64,000 nt of DNA from Shewanella psychromarinicola (GCF_003855155.1 NZ_CP034073.1:4650001-4714000), one strand, 5' to 3'; shown: positions 27,460-37,378, numbered from the stretch's first letter. A program made the numbers and translations. The notes: generated by a model not told the origin, from the sequence alone.

Positions 27460-28488
27460 TTATAACTCTGAAATATCACGCGACTTGCCTTTGCGAGTCA
27501 CTAATTGCAGCTCTGTTTTAACCGTTTCTGGCCGTGGGATTTTTTCACTGATTTTTACCGCTAAATTATCGCGCGATTTACCCATTTTACAACGATAAGT
27601 CGGCAAATCCTCAATTTTCATCATAATGTGTTCAGGTAATTCAATCGGGATTATATCGCCCGCTTTAAAGCCCATAACATCGCGTAATGTCACTTCATGT
27701 TCAACAACATTGACATCAATGCCCACTTTCACGTCCATGATTTCATCACGTAATGCTTGCGACCAGCGCATATCCGTATCTTGTTTATCACTTTGAACAC
27801 CGGCATCGAGTAATTCACGGATTGGCTCAATCATTGAATACGGCATTGTGATATGAAAATCACCGCCACCACCGTCAACTTCGATGTGAAATGAGTTAAT
27901 CACCACCACTTCGGTCGGACTGACAATGTTCGCCATCGCAGGGTTCACTTCAGAGTCGAGGTATTCAAACTCCACATCCATTACCGGCGACCATGCTTCT
28001 TTGTAATCTTCAAAAATGATTTTGAGCAATAACTGTACAATTCGACGTTCTGTTGGGGTAAATTCACGGCCTTCAATTTTGGCATGAAAACGACCATCGC
28101 CACCAAAGAAGTTATCGACAAGAATAAAGACTAATCTTGCTTCCATGGTGATTAACGCGGTGCCTTTAAGTGGACTAAAACGCACCATATTTAAACTGGT
28201 TGGCACAAATAGAGTATGCACGTACTCGCCAAACTTAAGCATTTGTACGCCATTGATCGACACTTCGGCCGCACGGCGCATCATGTTAAACATACTGATG
28301 CGTAAATGTCGTGCAAATCGTTCATTAACGATTTCAAGCGTAGGCATACGGCCACGCACAATTCGGTCTTGAGATGAGAAATCATAAGACTGCGCATCAG
28401 CACTATTTTGTTCTATTTCATCATCATCGACATCATCAACACCATGTAATAGCGCATCAATTTCATCTTGGCTTAATAAATCACTCAC
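27460..28488 (-). CDS. fliM: Flagellar motor switch protein FliM
   Basis: A 342-residue protein. The N-terminal LLSQDEIDALLHG is the CheY-P binding peptide. The middle CheC-like domain contains RHLRISMFNMMRRAAEVS and LVDNFFGGDGRFHAK, and the C-terminal SpoA domain binds FliN. It is the CheY target in the C-ring. Full length is close to other polar systems. Confidence 0.96.
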   Translation of the reverse strand: MSDLLSQDEIDALLHGVDDVDDDEIEQNSADAQSYDFSSQDRIVRGRMPTLEIVNERFARHLRISMFNMMRRAAEVSINGVQMLKFGEYVHTLFVPTSLNMVRFSPLKGTALITMEARLVFILVDNFFGGDGRFHAKIEGREFTPTERRIVQLLLKIIFEDYKEAWSPVMDVEFEYLDSEVNPAMANIVSPTEVVVINSFHIEVDGGGGDFHITMPYSMIEPIRELLDAGVQSDKQDTDMRWSQALRDEIMDVKVGIDVNVVEHEVTLRDVMGFKAGDIIPIELPEHIMMKIEDLPTYRCKMGKSRDNLAVKISEKIPRPETVKTELQLVTRKGKSRDISEL

Positions 28489-28526
28489 ATCATCGCCTTA
28501 GCAGTTAATGTTTTTTTGGTTATTGG

Positions 28527-29042
28527 TTATTGCATTACAAAGCCAGTAAACAGGACTTTTTCAACGACTGTCCCCCCTGTTACTGGTTGCAATGTATTTT
28601 GAACATTAAGTAACGCTAACTGACGTAACTCATCTTTACCGGCTTGGGTACTCAGTTTTTGCACATCTGCGGCACTAAAAGTGGTTAATAATGCATCCTC
28701 AATCAATGGGATATGTTTTTTTATAAGCACGCTATCATCTTCGCCACGCACCATTAATTGGACTTTAATTTCAACCAGCCTCGCGCGATCAACACCCGGT
28801 AAATTAAACAGAAAAGGTCTTGGCATGCCAACATATTCAGCTCCTGCACTTACTGTTGGTGCTTTTGTTTCAGTAGCGGTATCTGCGGGAGAGGCAGGCT
28901 CGCTTGAACCCATAAAAAACCACAATCCGCCCCCAATGAGCAAAACCAACACTAAACCAATACCACCAAAGATGATCAGCTTATTGGATTTGTTACCGCC
29001 TTCTGGGACTTCGTTTAATTCTAATTCTTGTTCAGCCATCAT
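28527..29042 (-). CDS. fliL: Flagellar basal body-associated protein FliL
   Basis: A 171-residue single-pass inner-membrane protein: cytoplasmic acidic tail (about 1-20), helix LIIFGGIGLVLVLLIGGGLW (about 23-42), a short Thr/Ala/Glu linker and a periplasmic domain ending VVEKVLFTGFVMQ. FliL rings surround stators and support motor output. Two adjacent ATGs (29042, 29039) are possible starts; the ribosome site (GGGA) is weak. It heads fliLMNOPQR-flhB and is separated from fliK by a 12-bp repeat tract. Confidence 0.92.
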   Translation of the reverse strand: MMAEQELELNEVPEGGNKSNKLIIFGGIGLVLVLLIGGGLWFFMGSSEPASPADTATETKAPTVSAGAEYVGMPRPFLFNLPGVDRARLVEIKVQLMVRGEDDSVLIKKHIPLIEDALLTTFSAADVQKLSTQAGKDELRQLALLNVQNTLQPVTGGTVVEKVLFTGFVMQ

Positions 29043-29062
29043 GGTCCCAAATCAACATTGTG

Positions 29063-29122
29063 ATTAACATTATAATTAACATTATAATTAACATTATAAT
29101 TAACATTATAATTAACATTATA
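29063..29122. repeat. Five 12-bp tandem repeats upstream of fliL
   Basis: Five perfect head-to-tail copies of ATTAACATTATA run from 29063 to 29122, in the 138-base gap between fliK and fliL. The tract begins only 21 bases before the fliL start codon, so copy number changes would alter the fliL leader. Confidence 0.95.
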
Positions 29123-29180
29123 ATTTAGCTAAATAACTCGCTATTGTTACGAAGTCATATTGTTGCCATAGGTTACCTGC

Positions 29181-30758
29181 TTAAGCATAATAATCTATAG
29201 CTGAATGTAAACTCCTTGATGGATTTGTCAGCAAGCTGACCTCTTGTGTTGAAATTTCATCCAATTGGCGGCCTTCCCCACTATGATCTCCTGATTGTTC
29301 ATGCTGCTGTTCGCTACCGCCATCGCCTTGGGACACATGACTGTCGGTCAATTGTAATCCTTCTTGCGCAAGCATCTCACGTAATCGTGGCATAGCTTGC
29401 TCAACGATATCTCGGGTTTGCGACTGGGCAACATGAAACTGCACTTGAGTTTGATCGCCTTGGATTTGAATTTTAATCGTTAAATGTCCAAGTTCGGCTG
29501 GATCAAGCCGAATTTCAGCTTGTTGAACACCATTACTTACCATAGTGATTAACTGCTGTTTCATCACCGGAGAAAAACGCTGGATCATCTCTTGCATCTG
29601 AGCGCCAGCTTCTCCTTGCGGTCTTATCGATAACTGGAATTGCGGCACATCACTTTTATTGACCGAGGTAAAGCTATTATGATTTTGTAAGGTCTTATTA
29701 TCAGTTTCACTGACATCAGCCACAGCATCTAAGCCAAAATTAGCTGGGGTTAAGTGGGTTGAAGGCTCACCGGAGGCGCGCTTTATCGCTAAGGAGTCTA
29801 ATACCACTGAAAAATCAGCTTTTGCCAGTACTTTGGCATTATCAGTATCTACTTGAACATTGCTATTAATGCGATCGTTATCACCTAAAATAGTCTTGGG
29901 ATCGACGTTCATCGCTGAAGTCGCTTCAACTGAAGCGGCAGAGCGACTAAGCCCAGAGCTAAAAGGACCCGTCATATCTGATTTAACGGCTGCAGAATTA
30001 AGTGCAGAGTTAACATCGGTAGCACTCGCTTTACCTTGAATCACCACGCTGGTGGCGACTGATTTATCAATTTGGTTTTGTTGTTCACTATTAAGCTTTC
30101 TGTCTATATCAGCCTCCACCATAGCTAAAATAGACTCATCAATAACCGGTGCTTGTAGATTAAAATCACTAATTAATACGTTTAAAGCTTGAGGGTCTAA
30201 CGCTTGTAAATCTTTTACCGATAAATCAGCAAATGCCATTAAGTTGTCTAGTTCTTCAGCGCTAAGCTGAGAAAGAGCCTCTTTGGCATTGATAGAATCT
30301 GCCGGTAAATCAATAGTATCAGTAAATAACTCACTAACACCGACATCATTATTGGTCTTTTCAACAACAGCACTGTTTGGCGCTTCTGCCGAAAATGTTG
30401 TGTCAAAATAAACCTCAGATTGTTCGACATGTGGTAATTCTTTTCCGCCAGAGGAATGACGTTTATTGATTGAATCCGCCATATTAAGTTGAGCAAAAAT
30501 CATTTCAACATCAGCATTTTCGTCTGTAGACAGCTCACTTGCGATGCCAGCATTTGCTTTCCCCGCTTCAGCATCAAACGACACCTGCGCCGTATTAGCG
30601 TTACGCCGTAAAATAAGACCGGATTCGCTCGCTTGATTAAAAGCAGATAAAAATGTTTTATTTTCAACACCTTGCACGTTTACTTTCGTGCTCGCATCGG
30701 CAGGTTTACTGCTATTGCCAAGTAAGATATTGTTCATCTGCTGCATAATCTGCTCCAC
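29181..30758 (-). CDS. fliK: Flagellar hook-length control protein FliK
   Basis: A 525-residue protein. Most of it (about 20-390) is low-complexity Asp/Ala/Ser-rich ruler sequence. The C-terminal Flg_hook domain (about 395-475) has the family signature VQQAEIRLDPAELGHLTIKI and QVQFHVAQSQTRDIVEQAMP, and a Gln/His/Ser-rich tail follows. It measures hook length and triggers the FlhB switch. A perfect sigma-54 box lies 169 bases upstream. An alternative start four codons in (MQQMNN) is possible. Confidence 0.93.
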   Translation of the reverse strand: MEQIMQQMNNILLGNSSKPADASTKVNVQGVENKTFLSAFNQASESGLILRRNANTAQVSFDAEAGKANAGIASELSTDENADVEMIFAQLNMADSINKRHSSGGKELPHVEQSEVYFDTTFSAEAPNSAVVEKTNNDVGVSELFTDTIDLPADSINAKEALSQLSAEELDNLMAFADLSVKDLQALDPQALNVLISDFNLQAPVIDESILAMVEADIDRKLNSEQQNQIDKSVATSVVIQGKASATDVNSALNSAAVKSDMTGPFSSGLSRSAASVEATSAMNVDPKTILGDNDRINSNVQVDTDNAKVLAKADFSVVLDSLAIKRASGEPSTHLTPANFGLDAVADVSETDNKTLQNHNSFTSVNKSDVPQFQLSIRPQGEAGAQMQEMIQRFSPVMKQQLITMVSNGVQQAEIRLDPAELGHLTIKIQIQGDQTQVQFHVAQSQTRDIVEQAMPRLREMLAQEGLQLTDSHVSQGDGGSEQQHEQSGDHSGEGRQLDEISTQEVSLLTNPSRSLHSAIDYYA

Positions 30759-30926
30759 TCAATTAAACAAGGTTAGGTGATATATCGTCTAAAAACAGCT
30801 AGGTCATCACCCTCTATACGACACATATTTGTCTGTTCAATTATATGTATAAGGTGATTGCAAAAGCCTCGTAATAAGCTCGCCACCGTCGCTTCACTGA
30901 CGATTTTTATTTCAATTAATAATATT

Positions 30927-30943
30927 AAGCAATTTAAGTGCCA
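30927..30943 (-). promoter_or_regulatory. Sigma-54 promoter for fliK
   Basis: On the minus strand TGGCAC-TTAAA-TTGCTT matches the sigma-54 -24/-12 consensus at every conserved position. It lies between the fliJ-side 12-bp repeat array and fliK, giving a leader of roughly 160 bases. Confidence 0.88.
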
Positions 30944-31119
30944 ACACATGGTGGTTCGATGATCTTTGCATAATAGACAACCAAGCAAAACATCAGCGAA
31001 CCAGCAAGCGCATCATGATATTTTGATGTGAGCAGATCGCGACTTGTCAAACTTGCCATTTCTTGCAACTAAGGCGTCTTCACGAGTTAATAGGAGCGTC
31101 AATAGTGAGTCTATTGCAA

Positions 31120-31401
31120 GTCGATAAATGGTCATTAACAAGGTCATTAGCAAGGTCATTAGCAAGGTCATTAGCAAGGTCATTAGCAAGGTCATTAGCA
31201 AGGTCATTAGCAAGGTCATTAGCAAGGTCATTAGCAAGGTCATTAGCAAGGTCATTAGCAAGTCGATAAATGGTCATTAACAAGATTGTTAGCAAGATCA
31301 TTAGCAAGGTCATTAGCAAGGTCATTAGCAAGGTCATTAGCAAGGTCATTAGCAAGTCGATAAATGGTCATTAACAAGATTGTTAGCAAGGTCATTAGCA
31401 A
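31120..31401. repeat. 12-bp tandem repeat array between fliJ and fliK with higher-order blocks
   Basis: The basic unit is GGTCATTAGCAA. Three blocks each open with GTCGATAAAT followed by the variant GGTCATTAACAA, at 31120, 31262 and 31356. Block 1 has 11 units in all, block 2 has seven (with variants GATTGTTAGCAA and GATCATTAGCAA), and block 3 has three. The second and third blocks share the same variant order, which points to block-level duplication on top of unit slippage. The array ends ten bases from the fliJ stop. Open frames through it exist only because 12 is divisible by three. Confidence 0.95.
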
Positions 31402-31410
31402 GACAAAGGG

Positions 31411-31857
31411 TTATTTAAGTTTTCGGCGAAAATACTGTTGCATCGCAAATTCATCTGAGTTTTTTTGTTCAAGTTTAGCTTCTATTGCCATAGCCTTCTT
31501 GGCTTTTTGCTTTAATAACATGTCGACCGCTTTACGTTTTTGTTGTGTTTCTTGCCAATGAACTTGACGATAGCCAACTTGTTTTTCGGCATCTTGAACC
31601 GCGCCAACCTGCTGTGTTATTGCATTATCTACTTGACGAATAAATTGATGGAATTGATGGTATTGGTTTGCGCGTAACGTGGTTCCTGTGTGTCCTTCCA
31701 TCTGTTTCATATAATCTAAGCGATAGTTGTTTAATGCATCCAGCTGACCTTGGCGTTTTTGCTTCTCAAATTGAGCCGACTTAAGCTGTAAAGCAGCTTG
31801 ATCTTCGGCAGAAGTGGCTAACTTCAATACCGTCAATAGTGGATCAGTTCGAGTCAT
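31411..31857 (-). CDS. fliJ: Flagellar export chaperone FliJ
   Basis: A 148-residue protein predicted to be one long antiparallel coiled coil, Gln/Lys-rich, as in FliJ (about 147 residues). It begins MTRTDPLLTVLKLA and contains YRLDYMKQMEGH near 43-54. FliJ links the FliI hexamer to FlhA. It lies five bases after fliI and ends the fliEFGHIJ run. Confidence 0.92.
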   Translation of the reverse strand: MTRTDPLLTVLKLATSAEDQAALQLKSAQFEKQKRQGQLDALNNYRLDYMKQMEGHTGTTLRANQYHQFHQFIRQVDNAITQQVGAVQDAEKQVGYRQVHWQETQQKRKAVDMLLKQKAKKAMAIEAKLEQKNSDEFAMQQYFRRKLK

Positions 31858-31862
31858 TTACG

Positions 31863-33203
31863 TTATCCCTGACACTGCGCGGCTATTTGAGTCAACATGA
31901 CTCGACTCTCTTCAAACGTCACTGGTTCTTTAAATCCCTGACGCAAAAAGGCATTCATTGCAGGTTGTAAGCGGATCGCATTATCAATCCTAGGATCGCT
32001 GCCCTGAGAGTAGGCACCAATTGAAATAAGGTCTCGATTCTGTTGATACAGAGAATACATCTGTTTAACTCTGCGCATGGCTTCTAGGTGTTCATCACTG
32101 ATCACCATGGGTGCTACGCGGCTAATCGATGCTTCCACATCGATGGCAGGATAATGACCCGAATCGGCAAGTTGACGAGATAACACAATGTGGCCATCTA
32201 AAATAGCGCGAGAAGCATCAGCAATGGGATCTTGTTGATCATCACCTTCAGTTAAAACAGTGTAAAAAGCCGTAATAGAACCTTGCCCAGCACCGCCATT
32301 ACCCGCCCGTTCAACCAAACGCGGTAACTTAGCGAATACGGAAGGGGGATATCCTTTGGTTGCTGGCGGCTCTCCTACCGCAAGAGCCACTTCGCGTTGT
32401 GCTTGTGCATAACGCGTCAAACTGTCCATTAGCAACAAAACATCGTAACCTAAATCTCTGAAATACTCAGCAATACGAGTGGATGTTTCACAAGCCCGTA
32501 AGCGCATTAAGGGAGACGTATCTGCCGGTGCGGCCACAACAACTGCGCGCGCACGACCTTCTTTACCCAAAATTTCTTCAATAAATTCTTTAACTTCACG
32601 ACCACGTTCGCCCACTAAACCCACCACAATAATGTCGGCTTTAGAACCTCGCGTCATCATGCCAAGCAGCACACTTTTACCCACACCAGAACCGGCAAAC
32701 AAGCCCATACGCTGGCCTTTACCGACCGTTAACATCGAATTGATTGCACGAACGCCGACATCTAAAGGTTCGGTAATCGCTCGTCGAGATAATGGGTTAA
32801 TATAAGGGCCATGACGTGAAGCATATTGATCAGTATTAAGCGGTCCTAAACCGTCTAATGGCAAGCCACTACCGTCTAACACTCTGCCTAATAATGATAA
32901 GCCAACATTTAATCCAGATTGTTCACCTAACGGCTTAACGCGCGCGCCGGGCAACACCCCTCTGAGTTCTTCAATAGGCATTAAGTACAGTAATGTGTCA
33001 TCAAACCCGATAACCTCTGCCACCAAATCACCCACCATGGTTTCGATAGAGCATAAACTACCAATAGGTGCACGACATCCGGTCGCCTCGAGCGTTAAAC
33101 CAACAACCCTAACTAACTGCCCGCTTGCCACTGGTCGCAGCGGTAATACGTGTTTATGATGCACAGCAAATTTGTTAAGTAGTCGATGTTGACGAGTGCT
33201 CAT
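31863..33203 (-). CDS. fliI: Flagellum-specific ATPase FliI
   Basis: A 446-residue ATPase related to the F1 beta subunit. Motifs are [17 protein letters not shown] (Walker A), [32 protein letters not shown] (Walker B region) and the C-terminal MLTQIAAQC. The start is the ATG at 33203, preceded by AAGGAA; longer in-frame starts reach into fliH and lack a ribosome site. It overlaps the fliH 3' end by 29 bases. Confidence 0.96.
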   Translation of the reverse strand: MSTRQHRLLNKFAVHHKHVLPLRPVASGQLVRVVGLTLEATGCRAPIGSLCSIETMVGDLVAEVIGFDDTLLYLMPIEELRGVLPGARVKPLGEQSGLNVGLSLLGRVLDGSGLPLDGLGPLNTDQYASRHGPYINPLSRRAITEPLDVGVRAINSMLTVGKGQRMGLFAGSGVGKSVLLGMMTRGSKADIIVVGLVGERGREVKEFIEEILGKEGRARAVVVAAPADTSPLMRLRACETSTRIAEYFRDLGYDVLLLMDSLTRYAQAQREVALAVGEPPATKGYPPSVFAKLPRLVERAGNGGAGQGSITAFYTVLTEGDDQQDPIADASRAILDGHIVLSRQLADSGHYPAIDVEASISRVAPMVISDEHLEAMRRVKQMYSLYQQNRDLISIGAYSQGSDPRIDNAIRLQPAMNAFLRQGFKEPVTFEESRVMLTQIAAQCQG

Positions 33204-34308
33204 CGGTATTTCCTTGGGATAGGTCTTTCGTCTGTTGCGAAGTATCATCCGCTTTATCTGTTGGGACAGTATCAGCTTGTACACTTGTGTCGAGCGTTGC
33301 ACTTGTCTGTGGATCCACAATGGGATCCGGCGCATCAATGTGTTGAGTCACCGGTTCAGCATCCGTATCAACAGTATGACTTTGGCTATTCTGGTCATTA
33401 TCAGCACGGTTTGTACTGTCGATGGTGTCGGTAAGCTCAGGGGGTTGTTGATGTTCACTCAAATTATCGACTGAAGTGGTTTGATATTGTGGATGAGTTG
33501 CTTTTTGTTGTTGCACATTCTTAGCTAACTGATTCGACTGGGCGTCTAATTCACTAAACACTTGGTTAATACGTTGCTCAACACGTAAATCGACAGATGA
33601 ACGCACACTTTCAATGATACAGTCACCATTTGATAATGACGGATCGATATCAATTTGCCACTGATTTTTGTCCAGTTGTTCCGCACTGTAACATTGGTTA
33701 ACGATTTCAGCATCGGCTTGATTCAAGCGCAATTTAACCCGTTGTTCTTTCAGTGGCAGCGCATCAACACCTTGACGTAATGCCAATAATATATGTTCTG
33801 GATGCGTCTTAAGTTCATGGCCAATCACCGACTTGGCTAAGCTTATTGTCATTGCCAACAGTTCAGCTTCAATTTCGTTATCTAATATAGAGAGTGGCCG
33901 CTCAAATTGGTTAATAATTTGATTAAGTTGCTCAACAAGTTCATTAACTTTCGTTTGCCCGGCCTCCAATCCTTGCTGCTCGCCTTGAGCGAACCCTTGT
34001 TGGTGACCTTGCTCCAGTCCCTCTAAGCGCCCTTGCTCTAATCCTTGTTGATGGCCTTCTTGTTTGCCTTGCTCAAGCCCTTCTTGCTCCGCGGCTGCGC
34101 GAATGTCTTCAATTTGCGCCATGGTCGGTGGTGCCATGGACTTCTCGGCACCAGCAACTGGAGTAGGCGTGTGCGCCTCAGAAAACTTACCAAACATGTT
34201 TGACGGTTCTAAACTACTATCTTTAGTCATATCAGGTAATTGCCAATGCCTAAATGCTTGCTCATCATCCGTATTGAGCGTATTTTTAGGCGATTTTGAT
34301 TCTGGCAT
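33175..34308 (-). CDS. fliH: Flagellar export protein FliH, with a glycine-repeat segment and long acidic tail
   Basis: A 377-residue regulator of FliI. Residues about 73-118 are a run of Glu/Gln-rich GxxxG-type repeats (units such as QGLEQG and EGLEQG), the known helix-packing repeat of FliH but longer than usual. The conserved domain (about 120-255) includes [20 protein letters not shown] and the C-terminal [14 protein letters not shown]. About 110 further residues, Thr/Asp/Gln/Ser-rich and acidic, form a disordered tail; E. coli FliH is only 228 residues. Its 3' end overlaps fliI. The repeat array at 34363-34606 separates it from fliG. Confidence 0.92.
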   Translation of the reverse strand: MPESKSPKNTLNTDDEQAFRHWQLPDMTKDSSLEPSNMFGKFSEAHTPTPVAGAEKSMAPPTMAQIEDIRAAAEQEGLEQGKQEGHQQGLEQGRLEGLEQGHQQGFAQGEQQGLEAGQTKVNELVEQLNQIINQFERPLSILDNEIEAELLAMTISLAKSVIGHELKTHPEHILLALRQGVDALPLKEQRVKLRLNQADAEIVNQCYSAEQLDKNQWQIDIDPSLSNGDCIIESVRSSVDLRVEQRINQVFSELDAQSNQLAKNVQQQKATHPQYQTTSVDNLSEHQQPPELTDTIDSTNRADNDQNSQSHTVDTDAEPVTQHIDAPDPIVDPQTSATLDTSVQADTVPTDKADDTSQQTKDLSQGNTDEHSSTSTT

Positions 34309-34362
34309 AATTCATCACTTATGTTGTTGAAAACATTGTTCAAAAGCAAGGTTCAAGGACCT

Positions 34363-34606
34363 AGGGCGGACTGCGTCCTTCGAGGGCGCTTCGCTGCTAG
34401 ATTCTATAAAATCTTAGTAGCGAAGCGTCCTAGCAGCAAAGCGTCCTAGCAGCGAAGCGTCCTAGCAGCAAAGCGTCCTAGCAGCAAAGCGTCCTAGCAG
34501 CAAAGCGTCCTAGCAGCAAAGCGTCCTAGCAGCAAAGCGTCCTAGCAGCAAAGCGTCCTAGCAGCGAAGCGTCCTAGCAGCGAAGCGTCCTAGCAGCGAA
34601 GCAGCG
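34363..34606. repeat. 16-bp tandem repeat array with hairpin head between fliG and fliH
   Basis: From 34363 the sequence AGGGCGGACTGCGTCC is the complement of module B of the 4.7-5.1 kb array. A hairpin spans 34387-34427: CGCTTCGCTGCTAGATT pairs with the complementary right arm around CTATAA with one mismatch and one bulge. From 34415 to 34606 run twelve 16-bp units of the form TAGCAGCAAAGCGTCC or TAGCAGCGAAGCGTCC. The array occupies most of the 330-base gap between fliG and fliH, inside the fliEFGHIJ operon. Confidence 0.95.
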
Positions 34607-34638
34607 CTCTCGGTAATGGCTTGGATATAGATACTGAG

Positions 34639-35694
34639 TTATAAGAACTCGTCGCCACCAGTTCCGCCTAACATGATTTCACCGCTGTCACTGAGGCGCC
34701 GAGCAATAGCCAGAATCTCTTTTTGTGCCACTTCTACTTCACTAATACGAATTGGCCCCATGGCTTCTAAGTCGTCACGAAGTAATTCTGCTGCACGTTT
34801 AGACATATTACCCAGAATTTTCTCTTTCAAACCTTCATCAGCACCTTTAAGTGCTTTCATCAGAATATCTTGCTGCACTTCACGTAACAAGGCTTGAACG
34901 CCACGGTCATCAACGTCAATTAAGTTCTCAAATACAAACATCATGTCTTGTATTTGTTGCGCCATTTCTTCGTCAGACTCACGCATGGTTTCCATTATCT
35001 GGCTCTCAACACCCGTATCGAGATAGTTCATAATATTGGCAGCCGCTTTTAGGCCGCCCATTTTGGCTGCTTGCGTTCCACCTTGACCCGCGAATTGTTT
35101 TTCCATAATGTCATTCAACTCTTGCAAAGCCGCTGGCTGAACCTCTTCAAGGTTAGCAATACGCATCATCAAATCTAAACGGGTATTTTCTGGAAACTGG
35201 CTAAAAATCTCAGCGGCTTGATCTGGGTCTAAATATGACAACACAATGGTTTGAATTTGCGGATGTTCGTTTTGGATAATCGTCGCCACTTGGCGGGCAT
35301 CCATCCATTTTAACGAATCAAGCCCTTTAGCCCCGCTGCCCATGATAATTTGTTCAATCAAGTTGCCCGCTTTATCTTCACCTAACGCCGCGGTTAACGC
35401 TTTACGGACGAATTCTTCGCTGTTAAAGCCAATTGACGAGAATTTTTGGATATCATCTAAGAATAACTTGTGAACCCCAATGACTTTATCTTGACCAAAC
35501 TCATCCATCGCCGCCATCGCCATACCCACTTTTTGCACCTGCTTAGGTTCTAAGTGTTTTAAAATTGACGCCGCATCCGCTTCATTCAAACTGAGCAGTA
35601 AAATGGCAGTTTTCTCAACACCAGTAACCGAATCCAGGTCAAATCCCGTAGCTTTTTCTGCTTTTTCTACGCTTTCTTTTTTTTCATTAGCCAT
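34639..35694 (-). CDS. fliG: Flagellar motor switch protein FliG
   Basis: A 351-residue rotor protein. Conserved stretches include VEKTAILLLSLNEADAA (about 26-42, written V/EKTAILLLS), QIQTIVLSYLDPDQAAEIF with the EHPQ motif before it (about 148-170), and the C-terminal torque helix DDLEAMGPIRISEVEVAQKE. The charged residues of FliG-C that meet MotA/PomA are present. The N-terminus is extended by a short basic/acidic tail. Its start overlaps the fliF stop by eight bases. Confidence 0.96.
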   Translation of the reverse strand: MANEKKESVEKAEKATGFDLDSVTGVEKTAILLLSLNEADAASILKHLEPKQVQKVGMAMAAMDEFGQDKVIGVHKLFLDDIQKFSSIGFNSEEFVRKALTAALGEDKAGNLIEQIIMGSGAKGLDSLKWMDARQVATIIQNEHPQIQTIVLSYLDPDQAAEIFSQFPENTRLDLMMRIANLEEVQPAALQELNDIMEKQFAGQGGTQAAKMGGLKAAANIMNYLDTGVESQIMETMRESDEEMAQQIQDMMFVFENLIDVDDRGVQALLREVQQDILMKALKGADEGLKEKILGNMSKRAAELLRDDLEAMGPIRISEVEVAQKEILAIARRLSDSGEIMLGGTGGDEFL

Positions 35695-37378
35695 TGTCTT
35701 GTAACCAGTTCTTAATTACTTGCGTGGAAAGCTCTGGCTCATTGGCCACGATTGCTCTAATTGCTTTAATCATATCATCATCTTTATGCAGATTAGGTAT
35801 ATGAATTGACCCATCATCGGCATAACTGTATTCCGCCTCTTTAGTATTAAGCATACCTAAGGTATCGGCTGCATACTGATCTTCAATTTCAGCTAATTCA
35901 TGTCCAGGATGAACATCATCGGGCATCTTAATCCCATTAGGATTGGTTAGCTTCTTCAGCATAGGTCGAACCACGGCCAGAATGAGCACTAAAATAACAA
36001 TCGCACCTAAAGCCAGTCTAATCGCACGCCAAAACCAAGGCTGCTCCCACATATCCGGTTCTGGTAACGCTTCAATTAACTGATCCATAAAGGGAACCGT
36101 TACCACTTCAAGCACATCACCGCGTTGGGTGCTAAAGCCTACCGCGCCTTCTAAAAGACGACGAATATTGGTTAATTCTTGTTCTGTTCTCGGCACGCGA
36201 GTGACCTGACCATTGTCGTCCATTTGCCCAGGTTTAAAGTTAATCGCAACTGACACACTGACGCGGCGAACCACACCAATTTGCTGACGAGTGTGACTAA
36301 TCGTGGTGTCTAACTCATAATTACGCGTGGCTTCTTTTGAAAAATTACCTGACACAGTTGAGCTTGTCGCCTCACCCGCCACTTGCGGAATATCGGACTC
36401 CGTCGGCGGTTGATTGCTTAACGCACCAGGAATACCGCCAGAGCTTTGACCCGATGAGTTTCGCTCAATGGTCATTTCGCTGCGAACAGCGGGTAAGTCA
36501 GGAGAATAGCGCTTTGCAGTTTGCTCTACTGCGGTAAAGTTCATATTGACATCGACTTGAGAAGTAAAGTTCTCAGGTCCTAAAATAGGCATCAATATTG
36601 ATTCAATTTTTTTACGGTATTCTGCTTCTTGTTGTTGCACGAGATCTTGTTCACGACGGGCTCGAGCAGAGGTACCATCTTGACTACCAGAATTCAGTAA
36701 ACGACCATTTGAGTCCGTCACCGTCACGCGAGAAGGCACCAGTCCTTGCACCGCCGAGCCAACAATATCAACAATCGCATCGATCTCTTCTTGGCCTAAT
36801 CCACCACGACGAACGCTCACCACCACGGTTGCACTTGGTTTAGAGGCATTACGAGCAAAAACGTTTTGTTTTGGTAGCGCTAGAATAACTTTGGCACGAC
36901 TAATACTTTTTAATTCTTCGATAGCCCGAGCCAAGTTTAATTCTTGGCTGAGTTTTAAGCGAGCTTGCTCCATGCGTTGGCTGACACCAAATCCGCTATC
37001 TTGGCTTAAGTAATCATTAGCTTGGGTGTTACTTTGAACACCTGCTCGGCTGAGTAATAACTTAACATCTTGATATTTGTCTTCAGGCACTTTCACCACA
37101 TCGACATTTATTTGATAATCGATTTGATTTTTATCAAGTACATCCAAGACTTGGATCATCTCAGTTGTTTCCATTTTACCCAGTGGACGATACTCAGGCT
37201 CTTGGGCCCACATCATCACAAAAACAGCCATAGCAAGACATATCGCTAATGCCAAGATCATGATCACTTGGCGCATCATATCGGCGCCACCAATGCCGCC
37301 AAGAAGCCCAGACGGGTTCTCTTGTCGTACGCCGGTATCAGCGGTTGAATTTGAACCTACCATTAAGTCTGTGCTCAC
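35687..37378 (-). CDS. fliF: Flagellar MS-ring protein FliF
   Basis: A 563-residue protein with two membrane helices (about 35-60 and 450-472), ring-building motifs in the periplasm (SRAKVILALPKQNVFARN, then the KPSATVVVSVRRG segment) and a cytoplasmic C-terminus ending LSTQVIKNWLQDNG that binds FliG. The MS-ring is the first structure built and the base for the export gate. It follows fliE by 47 bases. Confidence 0.96.
   Translation of the reverse strand: MSTDLMVGSNSTADTGVRQENPSGLLGGIGGADMMRQVIMILALAICLAMAVFVMMWAQEPEYRPLGKMETTEMIQVLDVLDKNQIDYQINVDVVKVPEDKYQDVKLLLSRAGVQSNTQANDYLSQDSGFGVSQRMEQARLKLSQELNLARAIEELKSISRAKVILALPKQNVFARNASKPSATVVVSVRRGGLGQEEIDAIVDIVGSAVQGLVPSRVTVTDSNGRLLNSGSQDGTSARARREQDLVQQQEAEYRKKIESILMPILGPENFTSQVDVNMNFTAVEQTAKRYSPDLPAVRSEMTIERNSSGQSSGGIPGALSNQPPTESDIPQVAGEATSSTVSGNFSKEATRNYELDTTISHTRQQIGVVRRVSVSVAINFKPGQMDDNGQVTRVPRTEQELTNIRRLLEGAVGFSTQRGDVLEVVTVPFMDQLIEALPEPDMWEQPWFWRAIRLALGAIVILVLILAVVRPMLKKLTNPNGIKMPDDVHPGHELAEIEDQYAADTLGMLNTKEAEYSYADDGSIHIPNLHKDDDMIKAIRAIVANEPELSTQVIKNWLQDNG

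Noticed and set aside
30773..30988. Minus-strand open frame of 71 codons upstream of fliK
   Set aside because: It covers the perfect sigma-54 promoter and has no start signal or family resemblance.
31013..31355. Open frames on both strands encoding repeated peptides such as LARS or MTLL
   Set aside because: They arise only because the 12-bp repeat is divisible by three, so all frames stay open; no ribosome site or natural protein composition.
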